NCBI RefSeq assembly: GCF_003570885.1
Contig: NZ_QXJC01000001.1
Location: 434,001 to 498,000, forward strand
DNA: 64,000 nt
Origin: Simplicispira hankyongi
GTDB lineage: Bacteria; Pseudomonadota; Gammaproteobacteria; Burkholderiales; Burkholderiaceae_C
Direction of reading: 5' to 3'
Part shown: piece by piece, positions 27,952 through 37,499 of the stretch
Numbering within the stretch: the stretch's first letter is position 1
Layout: every line of letters begins with the position of its first letter
Notes under the pieces: generated by a model
What the model saw: the letters and a program-made list of their open reading frames with translations, nothing else
The model's database searches: none
Told to the model about the DNA's origin: nothing
Program-made: the position numbers and the translations under genes

Positions 27952-29172
27952 TCAGTGGGCAGCCCACTGGATGGTGCTGATGTCGATGCCGTCCTGGTAC
28001 ATCTCCCAGAGCGGGCTGAGTTCACGCAGGCGCGCCACGTTTTCGCGAATGGTCGAGATCGCGTAGTCGATCTCTTCTTCGGTGGTGAAGCGCCCGATGG
28101 TCATGCGCAGGCTGCTGTGCGCCAATTCGTCGCTGCGGCCCAGGGCCCGCAGCACGTAGCTCGGCTCCAGGCTGGCCGAGGTGCAAGCCGAACCGGACGA
28201 CACGGCCAGGCCCTTGATGCCCATGATCAGCGATTCACCTTCGACAAAATTGAAACTGATGTTCAGGTTCTGCGGCACGCGGCGTTCGAGACTGCCGTTG
28301 ATGAAGACCTGTTCAATATCTTTCAGGCCATCGAGCAGGCGCTTTTGCAGCACCCGCGCCTTGGCGTTCACCTCGTCCATTTCGAGCTTGATGATGCGAA
28401 ACGCTTCGCCCATGCCGACGATCTGGTGCGTGGGCAAGGTGCCCGAGCGCATGCCACGCTCGTGACCGCCGCCGTGAATCTGCGCTTCCAGACGCACCCG
28501 GGGCTTGCGGCGCACGTAGAGCGCACCTACACCCTTGGGGCCGTAGGTTTTGTGCGCCGTCATGCTCATCAGGTCGATTGGCAGACTCTTGATGTCAATC
28601 TCCACGCGGCCCGTGGCCTGCGCGGCATCGACATGCAGCAGGGTTCCGTTCTCGCGGCAGATGGCGCCAATGGCGGCCACATCCTGGATCACGCCGATTT
28701 CGTTGTTGACGAACAGCACGCTCACCAGCACTGTGTCGGGCCGCAGCGCGGCCTTGAAGGCATCGAGGTTGATCAGGCCGTCTTCCTGTACGTCGAGGTA
28801 AGTGACCTCAAAGCCCTGACGCTCGAGCTCGCGCATGGTGTCGAGCACGGCCTTGTGCTCGGTTTTCCAGGTGATGAGGTGCTTGCCCTTGCCTTTGTAG
28901 AACTGCGCCGCGCCCTTGAGGGCCAGGTTGATGGATTCGGTGGCGCCGCTGGTCCAGACGATTTCGCGCGGGTCGGCACCGATCAGGTCGGCCACCTGGC
29001 CGCGGGCACATTCCACCGCTTCTTCGGCTTCCCAGCCCCAGGCGTGGCTGCGGGAGGCGGCATTGCCAAAATGCTCGCGCAGCCACGGGATCATGGCGTC
29101 GACCACGCGCGGGTCCACCGGCGTGGTGGCACCGTAGTCAAGGTATATCGGGAAGTGCGGGGTCATGTCCAT
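27952..29172 (-). CDS. iscS: Cysteine desulfurase IscS
   Basis: PLP enzyme that takes sulfur from cysteine and supplies it to IscU and to tRNA thiolation. The 406-residue product has the PLP-lysine segment [17 protein letters not shown], the N-terminal [14 protein letters not shown] and the mobile-loop active cysteine in [21 protein letters not shown]. Start at 29172 ([14 protein letters not shown]); a second ATG two codons later is possible. It follows iscR. Confidence 0.96.
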   Translation of the reverse strand: MDMTPHFPIYLDYGATTPVDPRVVDAMIPWLREHFGNAASRSHAWGWEAEEAVECARGQVADLIGADPREIVWTSGATESINLALKGAAQFYKGKGKHLITWKTEHKAVLDTMRELERQGFEVTYLDVQEDGLINLDAFKAALRPDTVLVSVLFVNNEIGVIQDVAAIGAICRENGTLLHVDAAQATGRVEIDIKSLPIDLMSMTAHKTYGPKGVGALYVRRKPRVRLEAQIHGGGHERGMRSGTLPTHQIVGMGEAFRIIKLEMDEVNAKARVLQKRLLDGLKDIEQVFINGSLERRVPQNLNISFNFVEGESLIMGIKGLAVSSGSACTSASLEPSYVLRALGRSDELAHSSLRMTIGRFTTEEEIDYAISTIRENVARLRELSPLWEMYQDGIDISTIQWAAH

Positions 29173-29283
29173 GGCTGGCTCGTTCAATAAGGCGGGCTGG
29201 CAGGTAGTGCGACGTTGCGAGCTTGCAGCAAAAAGCTGGCGTGCGCCTTGCAACGCGCCGCCACCCGTGCCGCATCAGGGTCT

Positions 29284-29820
29284 TCAGGATTTGGCGAACA
29301 CGTTGCCCAGGGCAAATACCGAATTGGGCGCGTTCACGCGAATCGGCTTGATCACCGGCTGGGTGGAGATGGCGCGGCGCAAAACAGGCTTGTCCTCAAT
29401 CTGCAAACCTTTGGCGAGCTGCTCATCGACCAGCTTTTGCAGGCTGACCGAGGCCAGAAAATCGACCATGCGCTGGTTCAGCGTGGCCCACAGATCGTGG
29501 GTCATGCAGCGGCCGGCCTCACCCAGACAGTTTTCCTTGCCACCGCACTGGGTCGCATCCATGGGTTCGTCCACGGACACAATGATGTCAGCCACCGTGA
29601 TGTCGCCAGCCGTGCGCGCCAGGGTGTAGCCGCCGCCGGGACCACGCGTCGATTCGACCAGCTCGTGGCGGCGCAGTTTGCCAAACAGTTGCTCCAGGTA
29701 GGACAGCGAAATGCGCTGGCGCTGGCTGATGGCGGCCAGGGTAACGGGACCATTGCCCTGGCGCAGGGCCAGATCGATCATGGCGGTTACAGCAAACCGG
29801 CCCTTGGTGGTAAGACGCAT
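29284..29820 (-). CDS. iscR: Rrf2-family Fe-S regulator IscR
   Basis: Cluster-sensing repressor/activator of the isc operon, 178 residues. A winged helix at the N-terminus (MRLTTKGRFAVTAMIDLALR) is followed by the three cysteine ligands in QCGGKENCLGEAGRCMTH. First gene of iscR-S-U-A-hscB-hscA-fdx. A candidate IscR site overlaps its promoter (29937-29959), consistent with the autorepression known from E. coli. Confidence 0.95.
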   Translation of the reverse strand: MRLTTKGRFAVTAMIDLALRQGNGPVTLAAISQRQRISLSYLEQLFGKLRRHELVESTRGPGGGYTLARTAGDITVADIIVSVDEPMDATQCGGKENCLGEAGRCMTHDLWATLNQRMVDFLASVSLQKLVDEQLAKGLQIEDKPVLRRAISTQPVIKPIRVNAPNSVFALGNVFAKS

Positions 29821-29936
29821 CGCAAGCTCCTTGTGCTTTGGGTTCCATGTGACAGGCTGCACACAGTGCGAGGCCGCCACCCGTTCTCCGTCTTGTCTGC
29901 CTGGGGAAAGGCACCCTTTTTCGGGAACAGAGAAAA

Positions 29937-29959
29937 CCCGACTAAGTTGTGTGAGTATA
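29937..29959 (-). promoter_or_regulatory. iscR promoter -10 with overlapping IscR-type site
   Basis: On the minus strand TGCTATACT (29954-29962) is a good extended -10. On the plus strand the 22 bases at 29937-29958 match the E. coli type 1 IscR consensus in both outer halves (CCCGACTA and GAGTAT), with mismatches in the inner AGTC. A weaker second match ends near 29989. Overlap of site and -10 fits autorepression. Binding is inferred. Confidence 0.5.
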
Positions 29960-30034
29960 GCACAAAGTCAGATCAAATTTGTCGGATATTCGAACGAACA
30001 GTCACAAGACAGCCGTTTGCGTATGAATAGCCTT

Positions 30035-32128
30035 TCATGATGCGGGGAAAGGCACGAGGTGGTCACCACCGTGCGCGCCAAAGGCCGCATCCTTGAGCGT
30101 TGCCAACTGGTCACGCACGCGTGCTGCCTGCTCGAACTCGAGATTGCGGGCGTGCTCCAGCATCTGCTTTTCCAGGCGCTTGATCTCGCGCGCAATGTCC
30201 TTCTCGCTCATGTCCTCAATGCGCGCTTTCTCGACCGCGCCCTGCTCCAGACGCTCGGCTTCCTTGCCGGATTTTTCGCTGTACACGCCATCGATCAGGT
30301 CGCGCACCTGCTTGACGATGCTGCGCGGCGTAATGCCGCGCTCCAGGTTGTGCGCCACCTGCTTCTCGCGCCGGCGCTGGGTTTCGCCCATGGCACGCTC
30401 CATGGAATCGGTCACCCGGTCGGCGTACAAAATGGCCGTCCCCGCCACATTGCGTGCGGCGCGGCCAATGGTCTGGATAAGGCTGCGCTCGGATCGCAAA
30501 AAGCCCTCCTTGTCCGCATCCAGAATGGCCACCAGAGAGACCTCGGGGATGTCCAACCCCTCGCGCAGCAGGTTGATGCCCACCAGCACATCAAACGCGC
30601 CCAGGCGCAGGTCGCGAATGATCTCGACCCGCTCCACCGTGTCCACGTCGGAATGCAGGTAGCGCACCTTCACGCCGTTGTCGCTTAAATAGTCGGTCAG
30701 TTGCTCGGCCATGCGCTTGGTGAGCGTCGTGATGAGCACACGCTCGTTCTTTTGCACGCGGATGTGAATTTCCTGCAGCACATCGTCCACCTGGTTGGTG
30801 GCCGAGCGCACCTGCACTTCGGGGTCCACCAGCCCGGTGGGCCGAACCAACTGCTCGACCACCTGGCCGGCGTGCTGCTTTTCGTAGTCGGCGGGCGTGG
30901 CCGAAACGAAGATGGCCTGGCGCATGCGCCGCTCGAATTCCTCGAACTTCAGCGGCCGGTTGTCGAGCGCGCTGGGCAGTCGAAAGCCGTATTCCACCAG
31001 CGTCGTCTTGCGCGAGCGGTCGCCGTTGTACATGGCGTTGAGCTGGCCTATCATCTGGTGGCTCTCGTCGAGGAACATCAGCGCGTCGGGCGGCAGGTAG
31101 TCGGTCAGCGTACTCGGCGGGTCGCCCGGTTTTGATCCCGAGAGATGGCGCGAGTAGTTCTCGATGCCTTTGCAGTGCCCGACTTCGCTGAGCATTTCCA
31201 GATCAAAGCGGGTGCGCTGCTCCAGCCGCTGGGCTTCCACCAGCTTGCCATCGCCCACCAGCTGCTTCAGGCGCTCCGCCAGTTCCAGCTTGATCGCGTC
31301 CACAGCCAACAGCACCTGGTCGCGCGGCGTGACGTAGTGGCTGCTGGGGTAGACGGTGAAGCGCGGAATGTTCTGGCGCACGCGGCCGGTGAGCGGGTCG
31401 AAAAGCTGCAGACTCTCCACCTCGTCGTCGAACAGCTCGATGCGAATCGCCAGCTCGGAATGCTCGGCTGGAAACACGTCGATGGTGTCGCCGCGCACCC
31501 GAAACGTGCCGCGCGCGAAATCGGTATCGTTGCGCTGGTACTGCATGCGCACCAGTTGGGCGATGGCGTCGCGCTGACCGAGCTTGTCGCCCGTGCGCAG
31601 CGTCATCACCATGCGGTGGTAGCTCTCGGGGTTGCCGATGCCGTAGATGGCCGACACGGTGGCCACGATGACCACGTCGCGCCGCTCCAGGATGCTTTTG
31701 GTGCACGAGAGCCGCATCTGCTCGATGTGCTCGTTGATGGCGCTGTCCTTTTCGATGAACAGGTCGCGCTGCGGCACGTAGGCCTCGGGCTGGTAGTAGT
31801 CGTAGTAACTGACGAAATACTCCACCGCGTTGTGCGGGAAGAATTCGCGGAACTCCGAATACAGCTGCGCCGCCAGCGTCTTGTTGGGCGCGAACACGAT
31901 GGCCGGCCGGCCGAGGCGGGCGATGACGTTGGCCATGGTGAAAGTCTTGCCCGAGCCGGTCACGCCCAGCAGAGTCTGGAACACCTCGCCGTCGCGCACG
32001 CCTTCGACGAGCTGGTCAATGGCTTCGGGCTGGTCGCCCGCCGGCGGGTACGGCTGGTACAGCTCGAACGGCGAGCCAGGAAAACGCAGAAATTCGCCCG
32101 TGGCGGGCTCAGAAGTGACTTCGTGCAT
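30035..32128 (-). CDS. uvrB: Excinuclease ABC subunit B (UvrB)
   Basis: Damage-verification helicase of nucleotide excision repair, 697 residues. It has the Walker A motif [10 protein letters not shown], the DNA-wedging beta-hairpin [12 protein letters not shown], helicase motif FLDESH, motif [11 protein letters not shown] and the C-terminal UVR domain ([21 protein letters not shown]) that contacts UvrC. Start at 32128 ([18 protein letters not shown]). It is upstream of the isc operon in the same direction, with a promoter region between them. Confidence 0.97.
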   Translation of the reverse strand: MHEVTSEPATGEFLRFPGSPFELYQPYPPAGDQPEAIDQLVEGVRDGEVFQTLLGVTGSGKTFTMANVIARLGRPAIVFAPNKTLAAQLYSEFREFFPHNAVEYFVSYYDYYQPEAYVPQRDLFIEKDSAINEHIEQMRLSCTKSILERRDVVIVATVSAIYGIGNPESYHRMVMTLRTGDKLGQRDAIAQLVRMQYQRNDTDFARGTFRVRGDTIDVFPAEHSELAIRIELFDDEVESLQLFDPLTGRVRQNIPRFTVYPSSHYVTPRDQVLLAVDAIKLELAERLKQLVGDGKLVEAQRLEQRTRFDLEMLSEVGHCKGIENYSRHLSGSKPGDPPSTLTDYLPPDALMFLDESHQMIGQLNAMYNGDRSRKTTLVEYGFRLPSALDNRPLKFEEFERRMRQAIFVSATPADYEKQHAGQVVEQLVRPTGLVDPEVQVRSATNQVDDVLQEIHIRVQKNERVLITTLTKRMAEQLTDYLSDNGVKVRYLHSDVDTVERVEIIRDLRLGAFDVLVGINLLREGLDIPEVSLVAILDADKEGFLRSERSLIQTIGRAARNVAGTAILYADRVTDSMERAMGETQRRREKQVAHNLERGITPRSIVKQVRDLIDGVYSEKSGKEAERLEQGAVEKARIEDMSEKDIAREIKRLEKQMLEHARNLEFEQAARVRDQLATLKDAAFGAHGGDHLVPFPAS

Positions 32129-32261
32129 AGGGTGAGCGTAGGGGATGGGCCACTGGAGCAAGAACAGGTTCTAAAATTCGGGTTTGCCCGAAGCCACAAA
32201 GCGTAGCCGAGTCGCCCATCTGAGGTCGGGCAGCCCAATTTCCACCCTTCGAGGACTTTTC

Positions 32262-33458
32262 ATGTCTCTGTTTTCCGCTGTCGAAATGGCGCCCCGCGAC
32301 CCCATTCTGGGTCTGAACGAACAATTCAACGCCGATACCAACCCCAAGAAGGTCAATCTGGGCGTCGGCGTGTACTTCGACGACAACGGCAAACTTCCGC
32401 TCCTGCAATGCGTGCAAGCGGCCGAGCAGAAGATGATGGCCAAGCCCACGGCGCGCGGCTACCTGCCCATCGACGGCATCGTGGCGTACGACAACGCCGT
32501 CAAGGCGCTGGTGTTCGGGGCAGACAGCGAGCCCGTGAAAAGCGGCCGCGTAGCCACCGTGCAGGCCATTGGCGGCACTGGCGGTCTGAAGATCGGCGCC
32601 GACTTCCTGAAGAAGCTCAGCCCGAATGCCAAGGTGCTCATCTCGGACCCGAGCTGGGAAAACCACCGCGCATTGTTCACCAACGCCGGTTTTGAAGTCG
32701 GGACCTACGCCTACTACGACGCGGAAAAACGCGGCGTGAACTTTGGCGGCATGCTCGCCAGCCTGAAGGCCGCCGCACCCGGCACCATCGTGGTGCTGCA
32801 CGCCTGCTGCCACAACCCCACGGGCTACGACATCACCGCCGCGCAGTGGGACCAGGTCATCGAAGTGCTCAAGGCCGGCAAACTCACGCCCTTCCTGGAC
32901 ATGGCCTACCAGGGCTTTGGCCACGGCATTGCCGAGGACGGCGCGGTGATCGGCAAATTCGTGGCGTCTGGCATGAACTTCTTTGTCTCCACCTCGTTCT
33001 CCAAGAGCTTCAGCCTGTACGGCGAGCGCGTGGGCGGCCTCTCGGTGCTGTGCCAGGACAAGGAAGAAGCCGGCCGCGTGCTGAGCCAGCTCAAAATCGT
33101 CATCCGCACCAACTACAGCAACCCACCCACCCACGGCGGCGCCGTGGTGGCCGCCGTGCTGAGCGACCCGGAACTGCGCGCGCTGTGGGAAAAGGAACTG
33201 GGCGAGATGCGCGTGCGCATCAAAGCCATGCGCCAGAAGCTGGTTGACGGCCTGAAGGCTGCCGGCGTGAAACAGGATATGTCCTTCATCACCAGCCAGA
33301 TTGGCATGTTCAGCTACTCGGGCCTGTCCAAAGACCAGATGGTGCGCCTGCGCAACGAGTTTGGCGTGTATGGCACGGACACCGGCCGCATGTGCGTGGC
33401 GGCGCTCAACAGCCAAAACATCGACTACGTCTGCGCGTCGATTGCCAAGGTCATGTAA
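32262..33458 (+). CDS. Aspartate/aromatic aminotransferase (class I)
   Basis: A 398-residue PLP enzyme transferring amino groups between aspartate or aromatic amino acids and 2-oxoglutarate. Motifs are NLGVGVYFDDNGKLPLL, HACCHNPTGYDIT, the PLP lysine in STSFSKSFSLYGERVGG and the substrate-binding arginine near the C-terminus (GRMCVAALNSQNI). It fits the subgroup that includes E. coli AspC and TyrB; which substrate dominates is not clear. Start at 32262 with GAGGAC upstream, and a terminator follows at 33496. Confidence 0.92.
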   Translation: MSLFSAVEMAPRDPILGLNEQFNADTNPKKVNLGVGVYFDDNGKLPLLQCVQAAEQKMMAKPTARGYLPIDGIVAYDNAVKALVFGADSEPVKSGRVATVQAIGGTGGLKIGADFLKKLSPNAKVLISDPSWENHRALFTNAGFEVGTYAYYDAEKRGVNFGGMLASLKAAAPGTIVVLHACCHNPTGYDITAAQWDQVIEVLKAGKLTPFLDMAYQGFGHGIAEDGAVIGKFVASGMNFFVSTSFSKSFSLYGERVGGLSVLCQDKEEAGRVLSQLKIVIRTNYSNPPTHGGAVVAAVLSDPELRALWEKELGEMRVRIKAMRQKLVDGLKAAGVKQDMSFITSQIGMFSYSGLSKDQMVRLRNEFGVYGTDTGRMCVAALNSQNIDYVCASIAKVM

Positions 33459-33495
33459 TGCCTTCCGGGGGTGCGCAGCACCCTGGGAATTGCCA

Positions 33496-33516
33496 GCCGC
33501 CTACGGGCGGCTTTTT
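33496..33516 (+). terminator. Rho-independent terminator after the aminotransferase gene
   Basis: GCCGCC-TACG-GGCGGC stem-loop followed by TTTTT (33512-33516), 38 bases past the stop codon. Confidence 0.88.
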
Positions 33517-33538
33517 GTTGAAAAGTTTTGGTGTTTTT

Positions 33539-33578
33539 GGCCTCTAGCGCTTTACCAGTAAGCGCAAACAGCTATTAT
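33539..33578. repeat. Dispersed palindromic repeat, intergenic
   Basis: GGCCTCTAGCGCTTTACC, then AGTAAGCGCAAACAGCTATT. A clear member of the CTCTAGCGCTT family, between the aminotransferase terminator and the broken cold-shock gene. Confidence 0.75.
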
Positions 33579-33603
33579 TTGAATAGTAATTTCTAGCCGA
33601 CAC

Positions 33604-33860
33604 ATGACCCAACAGGGCTCCATCGTCCGCTGGGACGCCACGCACGCGCTGGGCTTCATTCGCAGCGGCGATTGCGCTGGTGACGTGTTCTTCCACCTGC
33701 ACGCCTGCAAGGGCGCCGCCTACAACACCCGCAGCAGCGACAGCAGGCGCATCCCCCGCCAGCCGCGCGGGTCAACGCCAGGGCAAAGCGCCCTCGCCTG
33801 CCACCGTCGCTTCCCTGGCCTATGGCCTGATGGTGGGTTGGTTCATGCACCCAGCCCAAA
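33604..33860 (+). pseudogene. Degenerate cold-shock-domain / DUF1294 gene
   Basis: The first about 35 codons (MTQQGSIVRWDATHALGFIR, then DVFFHLHACKG) look like the start of a cold-shock-domain protein. The domain then breaks off, and a second frame carries a membrane-like piece (TVASLAYGLMVGWFMHP) as in cold-shock/DUF1294 fusions. The rest of the DUF1294 part is missing and the 3' end runs into the opposing SDR gene. I read this as a frameshifted and truncated remnant. Confidence 0.5.
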
Positions 33861-34670
33861 GCGCTGGCGCATCGCGCCCATCAGCGCTTCCTCACCAATA
33901 TCCTTGCGCGCCTGCATCAGCGCCTTGGCGTCCTCGCCGACCACGTAGCGCACTTGCCCGCTGCCATCCGTGGCGGCGTCGTACAGCGCCTGCGCCAGCT
34001 GTTCGGCTGTCGAGGCATTGCTGGTGCCACGATTGGCGGCAAACACGGCCATCACCTTGCGAATCGAGTCTGCGTAGGGGCCGCCGTCCCCCTCGAAGGT
34101 GCGCACCAGCGAGCGACCCGAAAAATCGGTCGCCACCGCGCCGGGCGCGAACCCCTTCACCCGTATGCCCAGTGGCGCCAGTTCGTGGCTGAGCGATTCT
34201 GAAAAACCCACCACCGCAAACTTGGACGCTGCATACAGCGAGTACAGCGGCATCGCCACCAGACCCGTGAGCGACGCCACGTTGATGATGACGCCGCTGG
34301 CGCGCTCGCGCATGTACGGCAGCACGGCGCGCGTCACCGCAAATACGCCGAACACGTTGGTCTGGAACTGGCGCTCGATCACCTCTGGCGTGGCGCTCTC
34401 GAACGGGCCGAACAGGCCGTAGCCGGCGTTGTTGATCAGCACGTCGATCTGCCCGAAGCGCTCCACCGCCTGGACCACCGCCGCCTCGACGGATTTTTGA
34501 TCGGTCACATCGAGCGCAAAGGTCGCCACCTTGCCCGCGCCGTCCTCGAAGTGGGCGCTGGCCGGGTTGCGCAGTGTCGCGGCGACGTTCCAACCCTGCG
34601 CAGCAAAGTGCTGCACCGCAGCCGCACCAATGCCCGAGGAACAGCCTGTGATCAAAACCGTGGAAGCCAT
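33843..34670 (-). CDS. Short-chain dehydrogenase/reductase
   Basis: A 275-residue classical SDR with the cofactor motif TGCSSGIGAAAVQHF at residues 8-22, NNAGYG near 84 and the catalytic YSLYAASK (Tyr and Lys about 151-155), preceded by the catalytic Ser in INVASLTG. It reduces or oxidises an unknown carbonyl or alcohol with NAD(P). Start at 34670; the frame upstream has no domain. It stands alone. Confidence 0.88.
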   Translation of the reverse strand: MASTVLITGCSSGIGAAAVQHFAAQGWNVAATLRNPASAHFEDGAGKVATFALDVTDQKSVEAAVVQAVERFGQIDVLINNAGYGLFGPFESATPEVIERQFQTNVFGVFAVTRAVLPYMRERASGVIINVASLTGLVAMPLYSLYAASKFAVVGFSESLSHELAPLGIRVKGFAPGAVATDFSGRSLVRTFEGDGGPYADSIRKVMAVFAANRGTSNASTAEQLAQALYDAATDGSGQVRYVVGEDAKALMQARKDIGEEALMGAMRQRFGLGA

Positions 34671-34824
34671 GGATGAATCTCCGATGCGGTTAAACAGCGG
34701 GGGCAAGTATGCGCGTGTCGAGCGCAGGGTGCACGCCGAGGTCCTTCGCAAATCAAAACCACGGGCACACGGCGACACGGGGCTTCAGCCAGCAGGACTG
34801 CCCTTTGAAATCTCAGACAGCGCA

Positions 34825-34964
34825 TTCAAGGCGATGCTGAACAAGCCACCGCGATGGCGCGCGCCATACATCGGGATGGGAGGCAAGGCGCAAACCGCAG
34901 CCATAGCCGCAGCGATGGCCAGGATTGGCAACGCCGCAGACCGCCCGAAGTACGGATCCGCGGC
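34825..34964. mobile_element. Truncated copy of the MITE-like element
   Basis: About 140 bases closely similar to the element at 4036-4204 in reverse orientation, from the terminal repeat GCGATGCTGAACAAGCC to near GATCCGCGGC. The far terminal repeat is missing. It occupies much of the 360-base gap between the SDR and FUSC genes (34671-35030); I see nothing else there. Confidence 0.7.
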
Positions 34965-35030
34965 CAGGGCAGCGAACTGCCGCTGCCGGGCGCGACCAAG
35001 GCCATGTGGGTGCGTGGCCCACACACCGCC

Positions 35031-37205
35031 TCAGGTGCGTGCGTGGCTCAGTGCCCACGCGGCCTGCTGCACCGCCTGCGCGTCGTTTTGTAACACGCCC
35101 AGGCGGCGCTGCAGCCAGGACAGCCTGTCCTGATCGGGCGCTGCCAACGGCAGCGTATCCAGACCGTCTGACCAGGAGTTGGAAACGGGTGCTGCCGCGC
35201 TGCCGCCGGCCACCTCGGTGTGGGTCACCGCCGGGTCGGCCAACAGACGGGCCAAGGCGCGATGGGTTTGGGCCAGACTGTCGGTCAACGCCGATCCGGC
35301 ACCGGCCACCCAGGGCCCAGCCAGGCTCAGCCGCACCAGCGACAGGTGCGCCATCAGCCGCTGGCCGCGGTCGAGCAGGCTCAGCACCTGAGCCGTGGGC
35401 AGGCGCTCGCTGCGGGGCTCGGCGGCGCTGCGCTGGGCGGCGGCGGCCAGCGCGCCCAGCGCGTCGTAGGCGCGCCGGCGCGCCAGGCGCTGGTCCACTT
35501 GATCCGGCCCTGGCGCGCCCAGCACCGCCAGCGCATAGTGGAACAGCGCCTGCCGTGCCTGGTTGACCAAGCGCGGCAGTTGGCGCCGCTCCCAGGACGG
35601 CAATACATAGCTGAACAGCCAGGCCAAGGCCGCACCCAGCACCGTATCGGCCACCCGTTCGGTCACGGCCAGGCCGCCGGCCGGGTACATCAGGTGGGCC
35701 TGCAGCAGCGCCATCACGGTGGCGGCAATGGCGGTAACCAAGTAGCGGCGCACCACGAAGGCATGGGCAGTGCCCACAGCCAGCAAAAACACCAGCGCCT
35801 GCCACGGCTCTGCGGGAAGGCGGGCCAGGCCCACCACCAGCAGGCAACCCAGCAGCGTGCCGCCGACCCGCTGGTTGCGCCGTGCCAGGGTTTGCGCCAG
35901 GTTGCCGCGCAGCACCACCGCCACACTCAGCACCAGCCAATGCGGGTGGGCAGACCAGGGCAGCACCTGCGCCAGCGCATAGGCACAGCCAAACGCCAGG
36001 CCGGTGCGCAGCGCATGCCGCAGCACCGGTGAATGGCCACTGAACTGGGCCTTCAGCGCAGACAGCGGCCAGTCGCTGGGGGCCACGAAGCGGCGCAGCT
36101 GCTCGGCCGACAGCACCGCGGATGGAGGCGGTCCCTGCAGAGCGTCGTGCACCTGTTGCACAACGCGGCGCAGGGCCTGCAGCCGCAGCTGCAGCACGGG
36201 CACCAGGCGCGCCCGTGGGTCATGCTCGGGCCAGGCCACACTGCTGCCTGGCGCCTGCAGCGCGTCCCGCGCGGCTGGGTCCGCGCCCGTGGCTGGTGCA
36301 GAGCCGGGCTGCCCCAGGCGCAGAGTGCTGGCGGCTTGCGACAGCTGGTCGGCCAGCCGGCCCAGGGCTTGGGCCATCTCGGCCATGGTCTGGCGACCGG
36401 GTGCGTCGTGGCCGATCAGGTCGAGGTCCAGGCGCACCGCCAGCAGCATGTCACGCAGCTCGATGGTGTACACCAGCACGGCGGACAGCCGCTGGTAGTG
36501 CGCTGCCCTGGGTGCGGCAAACACCAGGTCGCGCGCCGCCTGCAACAGGTCGGCCAGCTCGGCTTCCTGCTGGACCCATCGCCAGGCTGCGCGGGCCGGG
36601 TCGTCGGCGCCCGGCTGGGCCGGGGCGGCTGCGCTGGCGCGCCAGACTTCGGCCCGGGCCTGCAACAAAGCGGCCGAGGCCTGCAGCGCCGATGCCACCG
36701 CCAGCGTGCGCCAGCGCGGCTGCATCAGCCAACCCGTCGCGACAGCCCACAGCCCGTACAGCACCGCGCCCACGGCTTGCCAGCCCAGCATCCTTACCGG
36801 CGGTACGCTGCCCGCTGGTGAGGCCAGCGTGAAGACCATCGCCAGCACTGGCGCAAACGCCACGGCGCCGGCCCGCAGGCCCCAGGACATCACCATCATC
36901 GCCAGTGCACCGCCCAGTGCCAGCGCCAGGCCCAGCACCACCGGTGATGGCTGGGCCAGGAGCACCAGGGCGGTGCCGGCCAGTGCGGCCAGCGCGCCAG
37001 CCAGCAGCTGGCGCCAAGCCCTGACCATGGGCACCGGCGCGTCGGCCAGGCTGGTGCACACCGCACCGGTCAGGGCCAGACCGGCGGCACCGGCGCCCGC
37101 GGCTGCGCCCACCGTACCATGCACCATCGCCACCCCCGCGGCGACCAGCGCGCCGTTGAGCAGGTAGGTGGGCAGGCGCATCAGCAGCTGCGGGGCACGG
37201 GCCAT
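35031..37205 (-). CDS. FUSC-family (YccS-like) inner membrane protein
   Basis: A 724-residue protein with two clusters of membrane segments (about residues 10-170 and 395-510), each followed by a helical cytoplasmic part, the layout of the YccS/FUSC family related to aromatic-acid efflux protein AaeB. Substrate unknown. Start at 37205 (MARAPQLLMRLPTYLLNGAL). No membrane-fusion partner is nearby. Confidence 0.82.
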   Translation of the reverse strand: MARAPQLLMRLPTYLLNGALVAAGVAMVHGTVGAAAGAGAAGLALTGAVCTSLADAPVPMVRAWRQLLAGALAALAGTALVLLAQPSPVVLGLALALGGALAMMVMSWGLRAGAVAFAPVLAMVFTLASPAGSVPPVRMLGWQAVGAVLYGLWAVATGWLMQPRWRTLAVASALQASAALLQARAEVWRASAAAPAQPGADDPARAAWRWVQQEAELADLLQAARDLVFAAPRAAHYQRLSAVLVYTIELRDMLLAVRLDLDLIGHDAPGRQTMAEMAQALGRLADQLSQAASTLRLGQPGSAPATGADPAARDALQAPGSSVAWPEHDPRARLVPVLQLRLQALRRVVQQVHDALQGPPPSAVLSAEQLRRFVAPSDWPLSALKAQFSGHSPVLRHALRTGLAFGCAYALAQVLPWSAHPHWLVLSVAVVLRGNLAQTLARRNQRVGGTLLGCLLVVGLARLPAEPWQALVFLLAVGTAHAFVVRRYLVTAIAATVMALLQAHLMYPAGGLAVTERVADTVLGAALAWLFSYVLPSWERRQLPRLVNQARQALFHYALAVLGAPGPDQVDQRLARRRAYDALGALAAAAQRSAAEPRSERLPTAQVLSLLDRGQRLMAHLSLVRLSLAGPWVAGAGSALTDSLAQTHRALARLLADPAVTHTEVAGGSAAAPVSNSWSDGLDTLPLAAPDQDRLSWLQRRLGVLQNDAQAVQQAAWALSHART

Positions 37206-37453
37206 GGGTTGTGGGGCCCCGTCAGGGGCGCGTTGAAGGATGCGAGGCCCGAATTGTCACCCAGCGGGAGGCCAAGCGCAGGCCGGTTCTGACGCAGATC
37301 ACGGCGCCAGACAGTACCCGCGAGCGCCTGAGCTGCTTGTGCAAGATGCCCTGGCAAATGGGGTGGGTACGCACGCCGTGGCACCACAACCAGACCACCC
37401 TTGGAAGGAGACGCTGCTCGGCGACCCACATCAACCAATGCCAGGGACAGGAC

Positions 37454-37499
37454 GCTATCGAACCAATAGCTTCCAGCGCTTTCCTACTGGGCGATAGCC
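37454..37499. repeat. Dispersed palindromic repeat overlapping the spoVR 3' end
   Basis: GCTATCGAACCAATAGCTTC, then CAGCGCTTTCCTAC. A degenerate member of the window-wide family; it crosses the stop codon of spoVR. The rest of the gap 37206-37483 shows no gene. Confidence 0.5.
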
